Shown: positions 33,144-42,317 of the stretch, one piece after another
Position numbering within the stretch: position 1 is the stretch's first letter
Layout: every line of letters starts with the position of its first letter
NCBI GenBank assembly: GCA_913055875.1
Contig: CAJXJY010000001.1
Coordinates: 1 to 64,000, forward strand
Direction of reading: 5' to 3'
Length of the DNA stretch: 64,000 nucleotides
Source: an uncultured Altererythrobacter sp.
Lineage (GTDB): Bacteria; Pseudomonadota; Alphaproteobacteria; Sphingomonadales; Sphingomonadaceae
The notes under the pieces: generated by a model
The model's database searches: none
Told to the model about the DNA's origin: nothing
The model's input: the letters and a program-made list of their open reading frames with translations, nothing else
Program-made: the position numbers and the translations under genes

Positions 33144-34247
33144 ATGGCCGACGGGCGCCCCGCGGAAACGGTTCCGGACGAGCGCTTGCGCGGGATCGTC
33201 AGCTATGCCGCGCGGCAATCGCTCACCTCCTTCGCCTCCTCGGCGGACGATCTCGCGCAGCGCGGGATCGACATAAGACTGATGCGCCTCGGCCCGTCGC
33301 CGGTTCGCTCGTTGCTCGACGATTGCCGTTTCCTCTACGGCTTGCGCTTCGGCGCTATCGACTTCGCGATCCTCAATTCGGGCATCCTGTTCATGCGGCG
33401 GCCGCGGCTGCTGGCGCTGGCGCTGGCGATCCTGAAACGGCGAGGCATCCCGACCTTCGTGCTGTGGCGGAACGCCGCCAGCAAGTTCGACGAGATTCGC
33501 GCGCGCCACGGCGAGCCGCAGTTCGTTCGGGCCGCCGCGCTGATGCGCGATCCGCATCTCGCGCACCTGGCGATCTCGGACGAAACCGCGCGCAACGTCG
33601 CCGACGCTCTCGGATGCGAGCTTCCGCAGAACATCCTCAATTGCCGCTCGATGCCCGAGCATTATCTCGAGCCGGTAGCGCCCGAGGACCCGCCGATCGT
33701 GCTCAACGCAGCCAGCGTCATCGCACGCAAGGGACCCGACATCTTCACCGACATCGCGATCGCAGCCTGCCGCGCCCACCCCACGGTGCGGTTCTGGTGG
33801 CTCGGCGGCGACGCGCCCGAGGCGGAGGCTGCCAGGATCCGCACGGCGGGGCTCGAGGACCGGATCGAATTCAAGCCGTTCGATCCCGACCCCTTTGCCT
33901 ACATGCAACGCGCGAGCGTCTTCCTGCTGACCAGCCGCGAGGAAGGATTCGGCCTCGTCCTCGCCGAGGCGATGGCCTGTTCGCGCACTGTGATCTCCTT
34001 TGCCGGCACCGGCGCGGCGGAAGTCGCCGGCGAAACCGGCAGGGTGGTGGCGCATGCCGATGTCGCCGCGGCGAGCGAAGCCGTCCTCGCGGTGCTCGCC
34101 GAACCCGCCACCGAGCGTATCAATACCGCGGCGCGCGAGCGCTACCGCGCGCTCTATTCGCCCGCCGCCTATGCCGGGCGGCTCGCGGCGATTCTGCGCA
34201 CTGCCGCAACGGACGGCCGTGTTGCGGTGCAACAGGGGCGGGGCTAG
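33144..34247 (+). CDS. Glycosyltransferase, GT4 family (GT-B fold)
   Basis: 367 residues. The GT4 C-terminal signature is clear: VLNAASVIARKGPDIFTDIAI, FWWLGGDAPEAEAARI, and the E-x7-E-like SREEGFGLVLAEAMACSRTV that binds the sugar nucleotide. The N-terminal acceptor half is less conserved. Cytoplasmic, adding one sugar of the repeat unit. Start ATG at 33144, 5 bases after the sulfotransferase stop. It ends 10 bases before the ABC transporter gene, so three genes in a row form a tight operon. Confidence 0.86.
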   Translation: MADGRPAETVPDERLRGIVSYAARQSLTSFASSADDLAQRGIDIRLMRLGPSPVRSLLDDCRFLYGLRFGAIDFAILNSGILFMRRPRLLALALAILKRRGIPTFVLWRNAASKFDEIRARHGEPQFVRAAALMRDPHLAHLAISDETARNVADALGCELPQNILNCRSMPEHYLEPVAPEDPPIVLNAASVIARKGPDIFTDIAIAACRAHPTVRFWWLGGDAPEAEAARIRTAGLEDRIEFKPFDPDPFAYMQRASVFLLTSREEGFGLVLAEAMACSRTVISFAGTGAAEVAGETGRVVAHADVAAASEAVLAVLAEPATERINTAARERYRALYSPAAYAGRLAAILRTAATDGRVAVQQGRG

Positions 34248-34257
34248 AGACGCCGCC

Positions 34258-36033
34258 ATGAGCGAGGCCACCCTTTCGCGAGCCGTCAAGGCGATCGCGC
34301 GCAAGCTGCCGCTGCGGCGGCGGCGCCAGTTCTGGCTGGTGATCGGCATGACCTTTCTCGGCTCGATCGCCGAGCTGGCGACGTTCGGTGCGATCATCCC
34401 CTTCCTGACCGTCGTTTCGCAGCCCGACGGCACCGGCGCGCAAATATTCCGCGACGCGCTGCAATGGCTCGGCATCGTCCCTCCGGACAACCTCCTGCTG
34501 CTCGCCACGGCGATCCTGATCACCGCCGCGATCGGCGCCGCGATCGTCCGCCTCGCTTTGCTCGCCATTTCGCGGCGCTTCATTTTCGGGGTCGGCTACG
34601 ATCTCGGCGTGGAGCTGTTCGCGCGCGCTCTGCAGCGGCCCTACATCTATTACCTGACGCACAATTCGAGCGAGATCCTGAGCGGCGTGAACAAGGTCCA
34701 GGTCGTGCTGACCAGCGTGGTCAAGCCCGGGATCGACCTGATCACCGCCGGCGGAATGTCGCTGGTGATCATCGCCGCGCTGATCATGGTCGACCCGATG
34801 GCGGCGATGTTCGCCGCCGTCGCGTTCTGTTCGATCTATCTCGCGGTCAGCTTCTTCACCCGGCGCAAGCTGCGTTCCAATTCGCGGATCGTGGCGGATG
34901 CGCATACCGGCAGGTTGCAGGCGGTGCAGGAGGGGGTCGGGGGCATTCGCGACATAATCCTCGACCGCTCGCACGGCGTGTTCCTCAAGTCCTTCGCCTA
35001 TTACGACCACCGCCTGCGGGTCGCCCAGGCATCGAACCACATGCTCAGCCTGGCCCCGCGCTACGCCGTCGAGGCGGCCGGGGTGGCGGCGATCGCGCTG
35101 CTGGCGCTCTACATGGCCGATCGCGAAGGGGGGTTGCTGGCGGCGGTCCCAACGCTCGGCGCGCTGGCTTTCGGTGCGCAGCGCCTGCTCCCGCTGGTAC
35201 AGCAGGTCTATGCCGGATACAGCCATATGACCGGCGCGCAGCAGGCGATGCAGGATGTGGTCGACCTGCTCGAAGGACCCGAAATGGTCGACCGGCTCGA
35301 ACACCGGACGGCCGACATCGCACCGCTGCCATTCGCCGGCGAGATCGCCTTCAGCGACGTGACATTCCGCTATCCGGAAGGCGATCGCGATGCCCTGAGC
35401 GGCATCGACCTGGTCATCCCCAAGGGCACGCGCGTAGGCTTCATCGGCAAGACGGGCAGCGGCAAGAGCACGCTGATCGACATGGTGATGGGCCTGATCG
35501 AACCGGTCGGCGGCAGCATCGCGATCGACGGGCAGGTGCTCGGGGCCGAAAATCGCGCGGCCTGGCAGGCCCAGGTCGCGCACGTACCGCAGGTCATCTT
35601 CCTGTCCGACGATTCGCTCGCTCGCAATATCGCTTTCGGCGAATCGGGCGACATCGACATGGAGCGCGTGCGCGAAGCTGCGCGGCGGGCCGACATCGAC
35701 GCCTTCATCCAGGGCCTGCCGGAGCAATACGAAACCGTGATCGGCGAGCGCGGGGTCCGCCTGTCGGGCGGGCAACGCCAGCGCATCGGTATCGCGCGCG
35801 CGCTCTACAAGCAGGCAAGCGTCCTCGTGCTCGATGAAGCTACCAGCGCGCTCGACGACCAGACCGAGGCTGCGGTCATGGAAGCGATCGATGCGCTGGG
35901 AGACGATCTCACCATCCTGATGATCGCGCACCGCCTGACCACGGTGCGCAAGTGCGATCGGGTGGTACGGCTCGAGCAGGGCCGGGTTGCGGCGATCGGA
36001 AGCTTCGAGGACGTGGTTGCCGAATCCGTCTAG
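34258..36033 (+). CDS. ABC transporter, fused permease-ATPase, PglK/flippase-like
   Basis: 591 residues. Six membrane helices (residues 25-330) open with IAELATFGAIIPFLTVV, the pattern of PglK/WlaB lipid-linked oligosaccharide flippases. The ATPase domain follows: Walker A GKTGSGKST at about 397, signature LSGGQRQRIGIARAL, and Walker B VLVLDEATSALDD. No Wzx-type flippase is present in the window, so this protein is the best candidate to flip the repeat unit across the inner membrane (inference). Peptide export for the RiPP locus is a weaker alternative because it sits 17 kb away within glycan genes. Confidence 0.87.
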   Translation: MSEATLSRAVKAIARKLPLRRRRQFWLVIGMTFLGSIAELATFGAIIPFLTVVSQPDGTGAQIFRDALQWLGIVPPDNLLLLATAILITAAIGAAIVRLALLAISRRFIFGVGYDLGVELFARALQRPYIYYLTHNSSEILSGVNKVQVVLTSVVKPGIDLITAGGMSLVIIAALIMVDPMAAMFAAVAFCSIYLAVSFFTRRKLRSNSRIVADAHTGRLQAVQEGVGGIRDIILDRSHGVFLKSFAYYDHRLRVAQASNHMLSLAPRYAVEAAGVAAIALLALYMADREGGLLAAVPTLGALAFGAQRLLPLVQQVYAGYSHMTGAQQAMQDVVDLLEGPEMVDRLEHRTADIAPLPFAGEIAFSDVTFRYPEGDRDALSGIDLVIPKGTRVGFIGKTGSGKSTLIDMVMGLIEPVGGSIAIDGQVLGAENRAAWQAQVAHVPQVIFLSDDSLARNIAFGESGDIDMERVREAARRADIDAFIQGLPEQYETVIGERGVRLSGGQRQRIGIARALYKQASVLVLDEATSALDDQTEAAVMEAIDALGDDLTILMIAHRLTTVRKCDRVVRLEQGRVAAIGSFEDVVAESV

Positions 36034-36081
36034 AGTCGTTTTCAGCTTTGTTGAAACAGAGTCTGGCCGTCCGGCCGGGCT

Positions 36082-36816
36082 TCACTCCGGTTCCGGCCGC
36101 CCCGGATCCTCGTCCGGATCGTAGCCGAATGCACGCATCAGGTCCGCCCCGCGACCGGTTACGATCGCTGCCGGCGCACCGTCGGGGAAAGCCTTCTTCC
36201 ACTTGCCCGATCCGTCGAACAACGGCTGGTTGACCTGCCAGTTGCGCAGTTTGGCGTGATCCTCGCCCTGCGCGCCGCTCGCCTGGGCCATCTCCTTGCC
36301 CCCGAACCAGAGCCGCTGGCTTTCGTGGAACCGCAGCATCGATTCGCGAAACGGGATGCCGGTGAATTCGCACACGCGGCGAAGCCATTCTTCGGGCTGC
36401 CTGACGAGATCTTCGTAGCGCAGCAGGATCGTATCGGGCGCATCGCGTTCGGCAAGCACGATTTCGTTGGCTTCCAGCCAGCGCGCATTGCCCGTTTCGA
36501 GTTCGCCGTGCCGCTTCTCGAACGATGCGCTCACATCGCGGCCGTCGCGTACCATCAGCACGATGCGCGCGCCGTCGACGCAGCGGCGGATTTCGTCGAT
36601 ACGGTAGACGTGGCGCGGCGTCTTCTCGACGAAGTGCCGCCGACCGCGAAGCAGTGTCTTCAGGTAATAGCGGCGCAGAAACGGACGCGGATCGTCCTTG
36701 AAGAACATGTAGGATTCGAACTGCGGCACATAGGCCCGCGGATTGGCCGCCAGCATGTTGGCGAGCAGCGTGGTGCCGCTGTGTCCGCAGCCGCAGATGA
36801 AAGTCTTGGTAATCAA
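36082..36816 (-). CDS. Sulfotransferase-family protein
   Basis: About 244 residues from TTG at 36816. The 5'-phosphosulfate loop is CGCGHSGTTLLANMLAAN at residues 7-24, and the 3'-phosphate region is GARIVLMVRDGRDVSASFEK near 80. ILLRYEDLVRQPEEWLRRVC is the typical domain end. The TTG start overlaps the TGA of the upstream glycosyltransferase (TTGA), and reading further upstream gives no family-like sequence, so this start is preferred. Together with the upstream glycosyltransferase it forms a two-gene minus-strand unit. Likely modifies the polysaccharide. Confidence 0.84.
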   Translation of the reverse strand: MITKTFICGCGHSGTTLLANMLAANPRAYVPQFESYMFFKDDPRPFLRRYYLKTLLRGRRHFVEKTPRHVYRIDEIRRCVDGARIVLMVRDGRDVSASFEKRHGELETGNARWLEANEIVLAERDAPDTILLRYEDLVRQPEEWLRRVCEFTGIPFRESMLRFHESQRLWFGGKEMAQASGAQGEDHAKLRNWQVNQPLFDGSGKWKKAFPDGAPAAIVTGRGADLMRAFGYDPDEDPGRPEPE

Positions 36817-37949
36817 CCGGCCGCTCCCGTTCCGCCCGGTCGTGCCCGTTCGAGCGGTCCGTCCCCGTCCCGGCGCCCATCGCCTTCGCCGGCGGCCAAC
36901 TCGAGGGCGGCGGATGCCACGTCTTCGGTGTAGACCGGCTGATCGGCGAAAGTGGCGATGGCTGCTGCGCTCATGCGCGAATAAGCGCCGGGATCGTCGA
37001 TCAGCGCGCCCAGGCGCCGCGCGGTTTCGGCCCGGTCGCGGCAAACCAGCGCGTTTTCGCCGTCCCGGCAATAGACCGCCATCTGCCCCACCGGCGTGAC
37101 CACCGGAACCAGCCCCGCCTCCAGCGCTTCGACGACGCCCATCGCCATGCCTTCATGGGCCGAAAGCTGCAGGAAGAAGCGGGCATTCCCGGCCAGCTCG
37201 GCGATCCGTTGCTGGCTCGAGGGGCCATGGAAGGTCAGCTGCCCGGAAACCCCCAGGCTTTCGGCCTGCCGCCGCAGCCGGTCGCCGACGCCGTGATCAG
37301 GTCCGATGAGCGTGAAGTGCGCATCCGGCCGGTTCGCGGCAATCTCGGCAAACAGCGCAATCGCGCGATCGATGCGCTTCTGCTCGGCCAACCGCCCCCA
37401 ATAGACGAAGCGGGGCGCCGGATCCCTGCGCGGCTCCCTTTCGTTGCGGTCGAGGCGGAGCGAGATAATGCGTGCGCGGCGCTTCTCGTTCGCGTCGAGG
37501 CGGGCATCGAGCGTGGCTTGCGAATCGACCCAGATTTCGTCCGAGCCGCGCTTCATCAGCTCGGTCAGCCAGTAGTCGATCCTGTTCGCGATCCGCTCGT
37601 TGTGCACGAACGTCACGAACTTGCGGTCCGGGTGGCGCAGTTTGCAGGCGAGAAAGGCACCGAAGCTGCGCCAGAGCGAGAATACCAGCACCTGCGGGTC
37701 GAGTTCGCGCACTTTCGCGAGAGCCCCGGCGATGCTGCGCGGCGAGAAGGCGAAACGCGTCGCGTTCCCGGTCAGCCGCGGATTGGCGATCGCCCCCTCG
37801 CCCGAATACAACCCGTTGAACATCGCATGCACGTGCACGTTGGCCGCCGGATCGCGGGTGGCGCTGCGCGCGGCGATCTCCGCGCCGCCGATGCCGTCCT
37901 GCGGGATGAAATGAAGCACGCACGGTGCGGTTGTCTCGGGGGATGCCAT
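36813..37949 (-). CDS. Glycosyltransferase, GT4 family
   Basis: 378 residues. HFIPQDGIGGAEIAARS opens the protein (nucleotide-sugar/acceptor glycine-rich loop), FVTFVHNERI in the middle of the first domain, then the GT-B C-terminal half: FVYWGRLAEQKRIDRAI, FTLIGPDHGVG, and SAHEGMAMGVVEALEAGLVP (E-x7-E). Cytoplasmic, adds a sugar to the growing unit. Its stop overlaps the sulfotransferase start. It is divergent from the Wza-like gene across about 190 bases, a likely promoter region for the export genes, with no RNA gene evident. Confidence 0.86.
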   Translation of the reverse strand: MASPETTAPCVLHFIPQDGIGGAEIAARSATRDPAANVHVHAMFNGLYSGEGAIANPRLTGNATRFAFSPRSIAGALAKVRELDPQVLVFSLWRSFGAFLACKLRHPDRKFVTFVHNERIANRIDYWLTELMKRGSDEIWVDSQATLDARLDANEKRRARIISLRLDRNEREPRRDPAPRFVYWGRLAEQKRIDRAIALFAEIAANRPDAHFTLIGPDHGVGDRLRRQAESLGVSGQLTFHGPSSQQRIAELAGNARFFLQLSAHEGMAMGVVEALEAGLVPVVTPVGQMAVYCRDGENALVCRDRAETARRLGALIDDPGAYSRMSAAAIATFADQPVYTEDVASAALELAAGEGDGRRDGDGPLERARPGGTGAAG

Positions 37950-38142
37950 CGGGGTCCTGCTGCAGGCTCGGTGCGCCCTTGCCGCGACTCGGGTCGGTTT
38001 TCAACCCGTTGCTCCCGCACCACAATGAGACTCCGGGCGGCAAGAAACTTGCCAAGGGCCGACCGGGACGCCATACGATGGCCCGCAACCCGCTTGCCGG
38101 GGAGGCGGTATTTTGGGATCGAAACCGGGGTTCGCTAAAGAA

Positions 38143-38865
38143 ATGAAAGAGTTCCGCGCGGCGAGCGCCACTCGAAATTCGCATTGGAAAGTCGCTGTGG
38201 CGCTGATGTCGGCGCTCGCGCTTCTCGGCGGCTGCAAGACGCGCGGCGGACCCGTGCCGTACGATGTTGCCGGCTTCGGCCCGCCCGACCGTTCGACCAC
38301 GAGGGTGCCCGCCGAGGTCCTGATCGCGCCGCTCGACAAGGTGCAGGTCACGATCTTCCGTGTCCCCGACCTGTCCGGACCCTACGAGGTCTCGGTCGGT
38401 GGCACGCTCGACCTGCCGTTGATCGGCACCGTAAACGCACTGAATCTCACGCCGGAGCAGCTCGCCTCGACGCTCGAGCAGCAATACGGCGCGCGCTATC
38501 TGCGCGATCCCGATATTTCGGTCACCATCACCGAGAGCCTGCAGAGCACTCTGGTCGTGGATGGCGGCGTGGCCCAGCCCGGCGTCTTTCCGATCAAGGG
38601 CGGAACCGACCTGATGACCGCCATCGCGCTGTCGGGCGGCGTCGGCGAAAGTGGCAATCCGCGGCGTATCGCGGTGTTCCGGAAGCTCGACGGGGTCACC
38701 AAGGCCGCAGCATTCGACCTGGCAGCGATCCGCGCCGGCGAAGCGGAGAACCCGGCGATCTATCCGGGCGATATCATCTATGTCGACAGCGTGCAGGGCG
38801 TTCCGGCGGAACTTCGCGAGATTCTGCAGACCCTCACGGTTTTGACGATTTTCACCAGAATCTGA
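38143..38865 (+). CDS. Polysaccharide export lipoprotein, Wza/GumB-like
   Basis: About 240 residues. A lipoprotein signal ends at LALLGGCKT, so the mature protein is an outer-membrane lipoprotein. LIAPLDKVQVTIFRVPDLSG begins the polysaccharide export domain, IGTVNALNLTPEQLAS continues it, and TLVVDGGVAQPGVFPIKGG is the SLBB domain. It is shorter than Wza and nearer to GumB/ExoF. Start 38143 (MKEFRA) chosen; a TTG at 38113 is possible. It forms the outer-membrane channel part of export together with the Wzc-like protein 25 bases downstream. Confidence 0.88.
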   Translation: MKEFRAASATRNSHWKVAVALMSALALLGGCKTRGGPVPYDVAGFGPPDRSTTRVPAEVLIAPLDKVQVTIFRVPDLSGPYEVSVGGTLDLPLIGTVNALNLTPEQLASTLEQQYGARYLRDPDISVTITESLQSTLVVDGGVAQPGVFPIKGGTDLMTAIALSGGVGESGNPRRIAVFRKLDGVTKAAAFDLAAIRAGEAENPAIYPGDIIYVDSVQGVPAELREILQTLTVLTIFTRI

Positions 38866-38890
38866 TTCTGGTCAGGATGCAACGGGACTT

Positions 38891-41107
38891 ATGAACGGAT
38901 CAAACCCGAACGGACGCAGGGATTTCACCGCAGCCTCGGCCACGCCCGAGGACAATGCGGCGTATCCCGGAGACACCTATTATCCGACGCAGATCGGTCC
39001 CGGCGATCTCAGCATCGACCAGATCCGCCGCGCGATCGTGGAGCGGCGCTGGCTGATTCTCGCCTGCATCGCCGCAGGGTTGGCGATCGCTGCGGCGGCG
39101 ACCGCATTGATGACCCCGCTCTACCGGGCCTCGGTCCTGCTCGAGCTCAATCCGCCGGAAGTCGAGATTCTCGAGGGGCAGACCGTCATCCAGCGCGGGG
39201 GGCGCCAGCAACAGTCGTTCCTGGAAACGCAATACGGCCTGCTCGAATCGGATACGCTCGCCCAGCGAGTGGCGCGCGAGATGAACCTCGTTTCCGATAC
39301 CGATTTCGTGAATCCGGAAGCCTCGCGCGAAGAGCGCATGCGGCAGGCAACGCAGAAATTGCGGGCCGGCCTGACCGTGGCACCCGAAGCCGGCAGCCAG
39401 CTCGTGCGCGTCTATTTTACCTCTCCCAGCAAGGAGCAGGCGGCCAGGGTGGTCAATTCCTTCGCCGAGAATTTCATCCAGACCAATCTCGAACGCGGCT
39501 ACGATGCTTCGTCCTTCGCCCGCGAATTTCTCGAGGACCAGCTGGCGACCGTCCAGGCCGAACTCGAGGCTTCCGAACGCGCGCTCAACGCCTACGCGCA
39601 GCAATCGGGTATCGTCGGTGCGCGCACGACCAACGAATCCGGCCAGATCGTCGAAGGTGCCAGTCTCGAGGACAGCTCGCTCTCCGCGCTGAATGCAGCG
39701 CTTACCACCGCCCGTATCGAACGGATCAATGCGGAGCAGCGCTATCGCCAGGCGCAGCAGGCCGGCCCCAACAGCGCCGTGGTCGCGGGCACGTCGGCCC
39801 TGCGCCAGGAACGCGCCAGACTGCAGACCGAGTACGAGGAGAAGCTCGAACTCTTCCGGCCCGATTACCCCGAGATGCAGGAATTGCAGCGGCGTATCGC
39901 CGGTCTCGACCGGGCGATCGCATCGGAGACGCAGCAGCTCACCGGCGGCGACCTCAACACCCTGCGCGCAGAGTTCCTGGCCGCGCGCGATGCCGAGCAG
40001 GAACTCGCGAGCCGCGTCGATTCGCTCAAGGGCGAGGTGCTCGGCCAGCGCAATCAGACGATCCAGTCGAACATCCTGCAGCGCGAAGTCGACACCAACC
40101 GCGCGCTCTACGATGCGCTGCTGCAGCGCTACAAGGAAATCGGCGTGACCGGCGGTATCGGCAAGAGCCCGGTTTCGCTGGTCGACCGGGCCCGGCTCCC
40201 GGAAGCGCCGTTCCGCCCCAACATTCCGCTCAATCTGATCGCGGGGCTGCTGCTCGGCCTGGTCGTCGGCATCCTGCTCGCCATCGCCTTCGAGCTGATT
40301 TTCGATACGGTCAAGCTGCCCGGCGATGTCCGGCAACGCCTCGGCCTGCGCCTGCTCGGCGTGGTTCCCGAAGCAGAGGAGGAAGAGGAAACGCTCGAAG
40401 AGCTCGAAGACCCGAAATCGAGCGTGTCGGAAGCCTATTCCTCTGCCCGGACCGCCTTGCAGTTCATCCGCGACGGGGGCACCCCCAGGGTCATCGCGCT
40501 GACCTCGACCCGTCCGGCCGAGGGCAAGTCGACCTCGGCCTACGGGCTCGCGCGCAGTTTCTCCCGCATCGGCAAGCGCACACTGCTCGTCGACGGCGAC
40601 ATGCGGCGGCCGACATTCGAATCCTCGAACAAGGGACAGGGCGGGCTGATGCATCTCCTCACCAGCGAGGATTCGCTGTCGGCCCATGCGCAGCCCTCCG
40701 GGCATGCCAACCTCTCTCTCCTGCCCGCCGGGCGCGGACAGGGCAACGCCGCCGAACTGCTGGCCTCGGCGCGCCTGCACGCGATTATCGAGGAGGCCAA
40801 GCGCGACTACGACGTGGTCATCGTCGACGGTCCGCCGGTGATCGGCCTCGCCGACGCCCCGTTGCTGGCCTCGGTCGCGGAAGCCACTGTTATCGTCATC
40901 GAAAGCGGCGGCGCACGCATCGGAGCGGTCAATGAAACCATCACCCGCCTGCACTCCTCGCATGCGCGGATCGCGGGTGCCATCCTGACCAAGTTCCCCG
41001 CCAAGCTCGCCGACAGCGACTATTATTACTACTACGACTATACCTATGGCAGGTCGGGCCAGCGCGAAACCACGCGCAAGATCACCCTGAGCAGGGACGG
41101 TTCCTGA
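38891..41107 (+). CDS. Wzc-like chain-length determinant and tyrosine autokinase (BY-kinase)
   Basis: 738 residues. A Wzz-type periplasmic part lies between two membrane helices (about 55-75 and 450-470) and has long coiled coils (ARLQTEYEEKLELFRPDYPEM). The cytoplasmic BY-kinase domain follows: Walker A TRPAEGKSTSAYG, Walker A' VDGDMRRPTFE, Walker B VIVDGPPVIGLAD. The C-terminus carries a tyrosine cluster DSDYYYYYDYTYGRSG, the autophosphorylation site by which chain length and export are controlled. Together with the Wza-like and Wzy-like neighbours it assembles the polysaccharide export complex. Confidence 0.92.
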   Translation: MNGSNPNGRRDFTAASATPEDNAAYPGDTYYPTQIGPGDLSIDQIRRAIVERRWLILACIAAGLAIAAAATALMTPLYRASVLLELNPPEVEILEGQTVIQRGGRQQQSFLETQYGLLESDTLAQRVAREMNLVSDTDFVNPEASREERMRQATQKLRAGLTVAPEAGSQLVRVYFTSPSKEQAARVVNSFAENFIQTNLERGYDASSFAREFLEDQLATVQAELEASERALNAYAQQSGIVGARTTNESGQIVEGASLEDSSLSALNAALTTARIERINAEQRYRQAQQAGPNSAVVAGTSALRQERARLQTEYEEKLELFRPDYPEMQELQRRIAGLDRAIASETQQLTGGDLNTLRAEFLAARDAEQELASRVDSLKGEVLGQRNQTIQSNILQREVDTNRALYDALLQRYKEIGVTGGIGKSPVSLVDRARLPEAPFRPNIPLNLIAGLLLGLVVGILLAIAFELIFDTVKLPGDVRQRLGLRLLGVVPEAEEEEETLEELEDPKSSVSEAYSSARTALQFIRDGGTPRVIALTSTRPAEGKSTSAYGLARSFSRIGKRTLLVDGDMRRPTFESSNKGQGGLMHLLTSEDSLSAHAQPSGHANLSLLPAGRGQGNAAELLASARLHAIIEEAKRDYDVVIVDGPPVIGLADAPLLASVAEATVIVIESGGARIGAVNETITRLHSSHARIAGAILTKFPAKLADSDYYYYYDYTYGRSGQRETTRKITLSRDGS

Positions 41108-41111
41108 CGCC

Positions 41112-42317
41112 ATGCCCGAACCGCGGCGCGAGCGCCGACCGTTGCGAATAGCCCTGGGCATAGGGCTGGGTGTACTCGCGCTGCCGCTGGCCGCCTGGGG
41201 TACCGCCCATTCGCTCGGGCTTGCGGCAAGCGAAGACACCGGAGTCTGGCTGCCGCCCACCCCGAAGGGCGCGCTGGCGCGGATCGAGCACGACTTTGCC
41301 GAAAATCAGCGTATCGCATCCGGCGATACCGAGCAGTTGCGCAAGATCGCCCGCAGCGCACCGCTGGCACACGAACCGTTCGCACTGCTCGGCTTCGCAG
41401 CCCTGCAGGACAACGACGTGGCCCGCGCCGAAGCGCTGTTGGCGGAAGCCCGCGACCGGCGCCCGCGATCGCGGATTGCGCGCCTGTCGCTGCTCCAGAT
41501 CTATGGCAGGAGGGGCGAAGTCGAGCCGATGGTGGGCGAACTGATCCCGCTCATCCGTCTCGAGCCGGAGCTGAGCGAGCCGCTGACGGCCGAATGGCTC
41601 AAGGTCGTGCGCAGCCCGTCGGACATTGCGCTGCTGGCGGAAATCCTGAAGGACCACCCCGCCAGCTACGGGCATGTTGCCGCCCAGGCGGCCCGGGCGG
41701 ACCTCTCGCCGCAATTGCTGACCGCCTTTCTCGCCAACGATCCGCGCAGCGGTGCGGGTACGGGATTGCGCTCCGACCGGCTGCTTCTGACAGCGCTGGT
41801 CGAACAGGGCGAATACGCCACGGCCTTCGCGCAATGGCAGCGACGCAGCGGCGTGGAGCGGGGCAGCGCCGGCCAGCTCTACAATGGCGACCTGACCGAT
41901 CGCACCGCTCCGGCGCCGTTCAATTGGGACGCTTCCGGAAACCGGCAGGGTGTCGGCGAACTCTCCGCAAACGGCGGCGCGGCGGTCGATTATTTCGGGC
42001 GCGGCAGCGCCACCTTCCTGCGCCAGTTGGTGCTGCTGGCTCCGGGCTCCTACGAGCTGGCCGTGACGCAATCGAACGAGGAACCGGACGGTGGAGGTCT
42101 TGCCTGGACCGTGCGCTGCGCCGGCTCGGAAACGACGCTGGTCGAGCGTCCCGTTCCGTCCGGCGCAAACGCCGGCCTGAGCGCGCGCTTTACCGTACCC
42201 GCGGGCTGCGACGCGCAGTGGATCGCGCTCGAAGGGCGCGGCGAGCTGCGGCAAGGCGAAGGCCAGCGGGTATCGATCGCCAAGGTGACGCTGCGCCCGG
42301 CGGGAGGCGCCCGATGA
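41112..42317 (+). CDS. Inner-membrane protein with TPR-like repeats and a C-terminal beta domain (function unknown)
   Basis: 401 residues. One N-terminal membrane helix (IALGIGLGVLALPLAAWG), then about 200 residues with TPR-like helical repeats (AHEPFALLGFAALQDNDVARAEALLAEA), and a C-terminal ~150-residue part rich in beta strands (FLRQLVLLAPGSYELAVTQ, GLAWTVRCAGSETTLVERPV). Probably periplasmic. It starts 4 bases after the Wzc-like gene and overlaps the O-antigen-ligase-like gene (ATGA), so it is made with the export apparatus; similar genes accompany exopolysaccharide loci of sphingomonads, but the function is unknown to me. Confidence 0.75.
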   Translation: MPEPRRERRPLRIALGIGLGVLALPLAAWGTAHSLGLAASEDTGVWLPPTPKGALARIEHDFAENQRIASGDTEQLRKIARSAPLAHEPFALLGFAALQDNDVARAEALLAEARDRRPRSRIARLSLLQIYGRRGEVEPMVGELIPLIRLEPELSEPLTAEWLKVVRSPSDIALLAEILKDHPASYGHVAAQAARADLSPQLLTAFLANDPRSGAGTGLRSDRLLLTALVEQGEYATAFAQWQRRSGVERGSAGQLYNGDLTDRTAPAPFNWDASGNRQGVGELSANGGAAVDYFGRGSATFLRQLVLLAPGSYELAVTQSNEEPDGGGLAWTVRCAGSETTLVERPVPSGANAGLSARFTVPAGCDAQWIALEGRGELRQGEGQRVSIAKVTLRPAGGAR

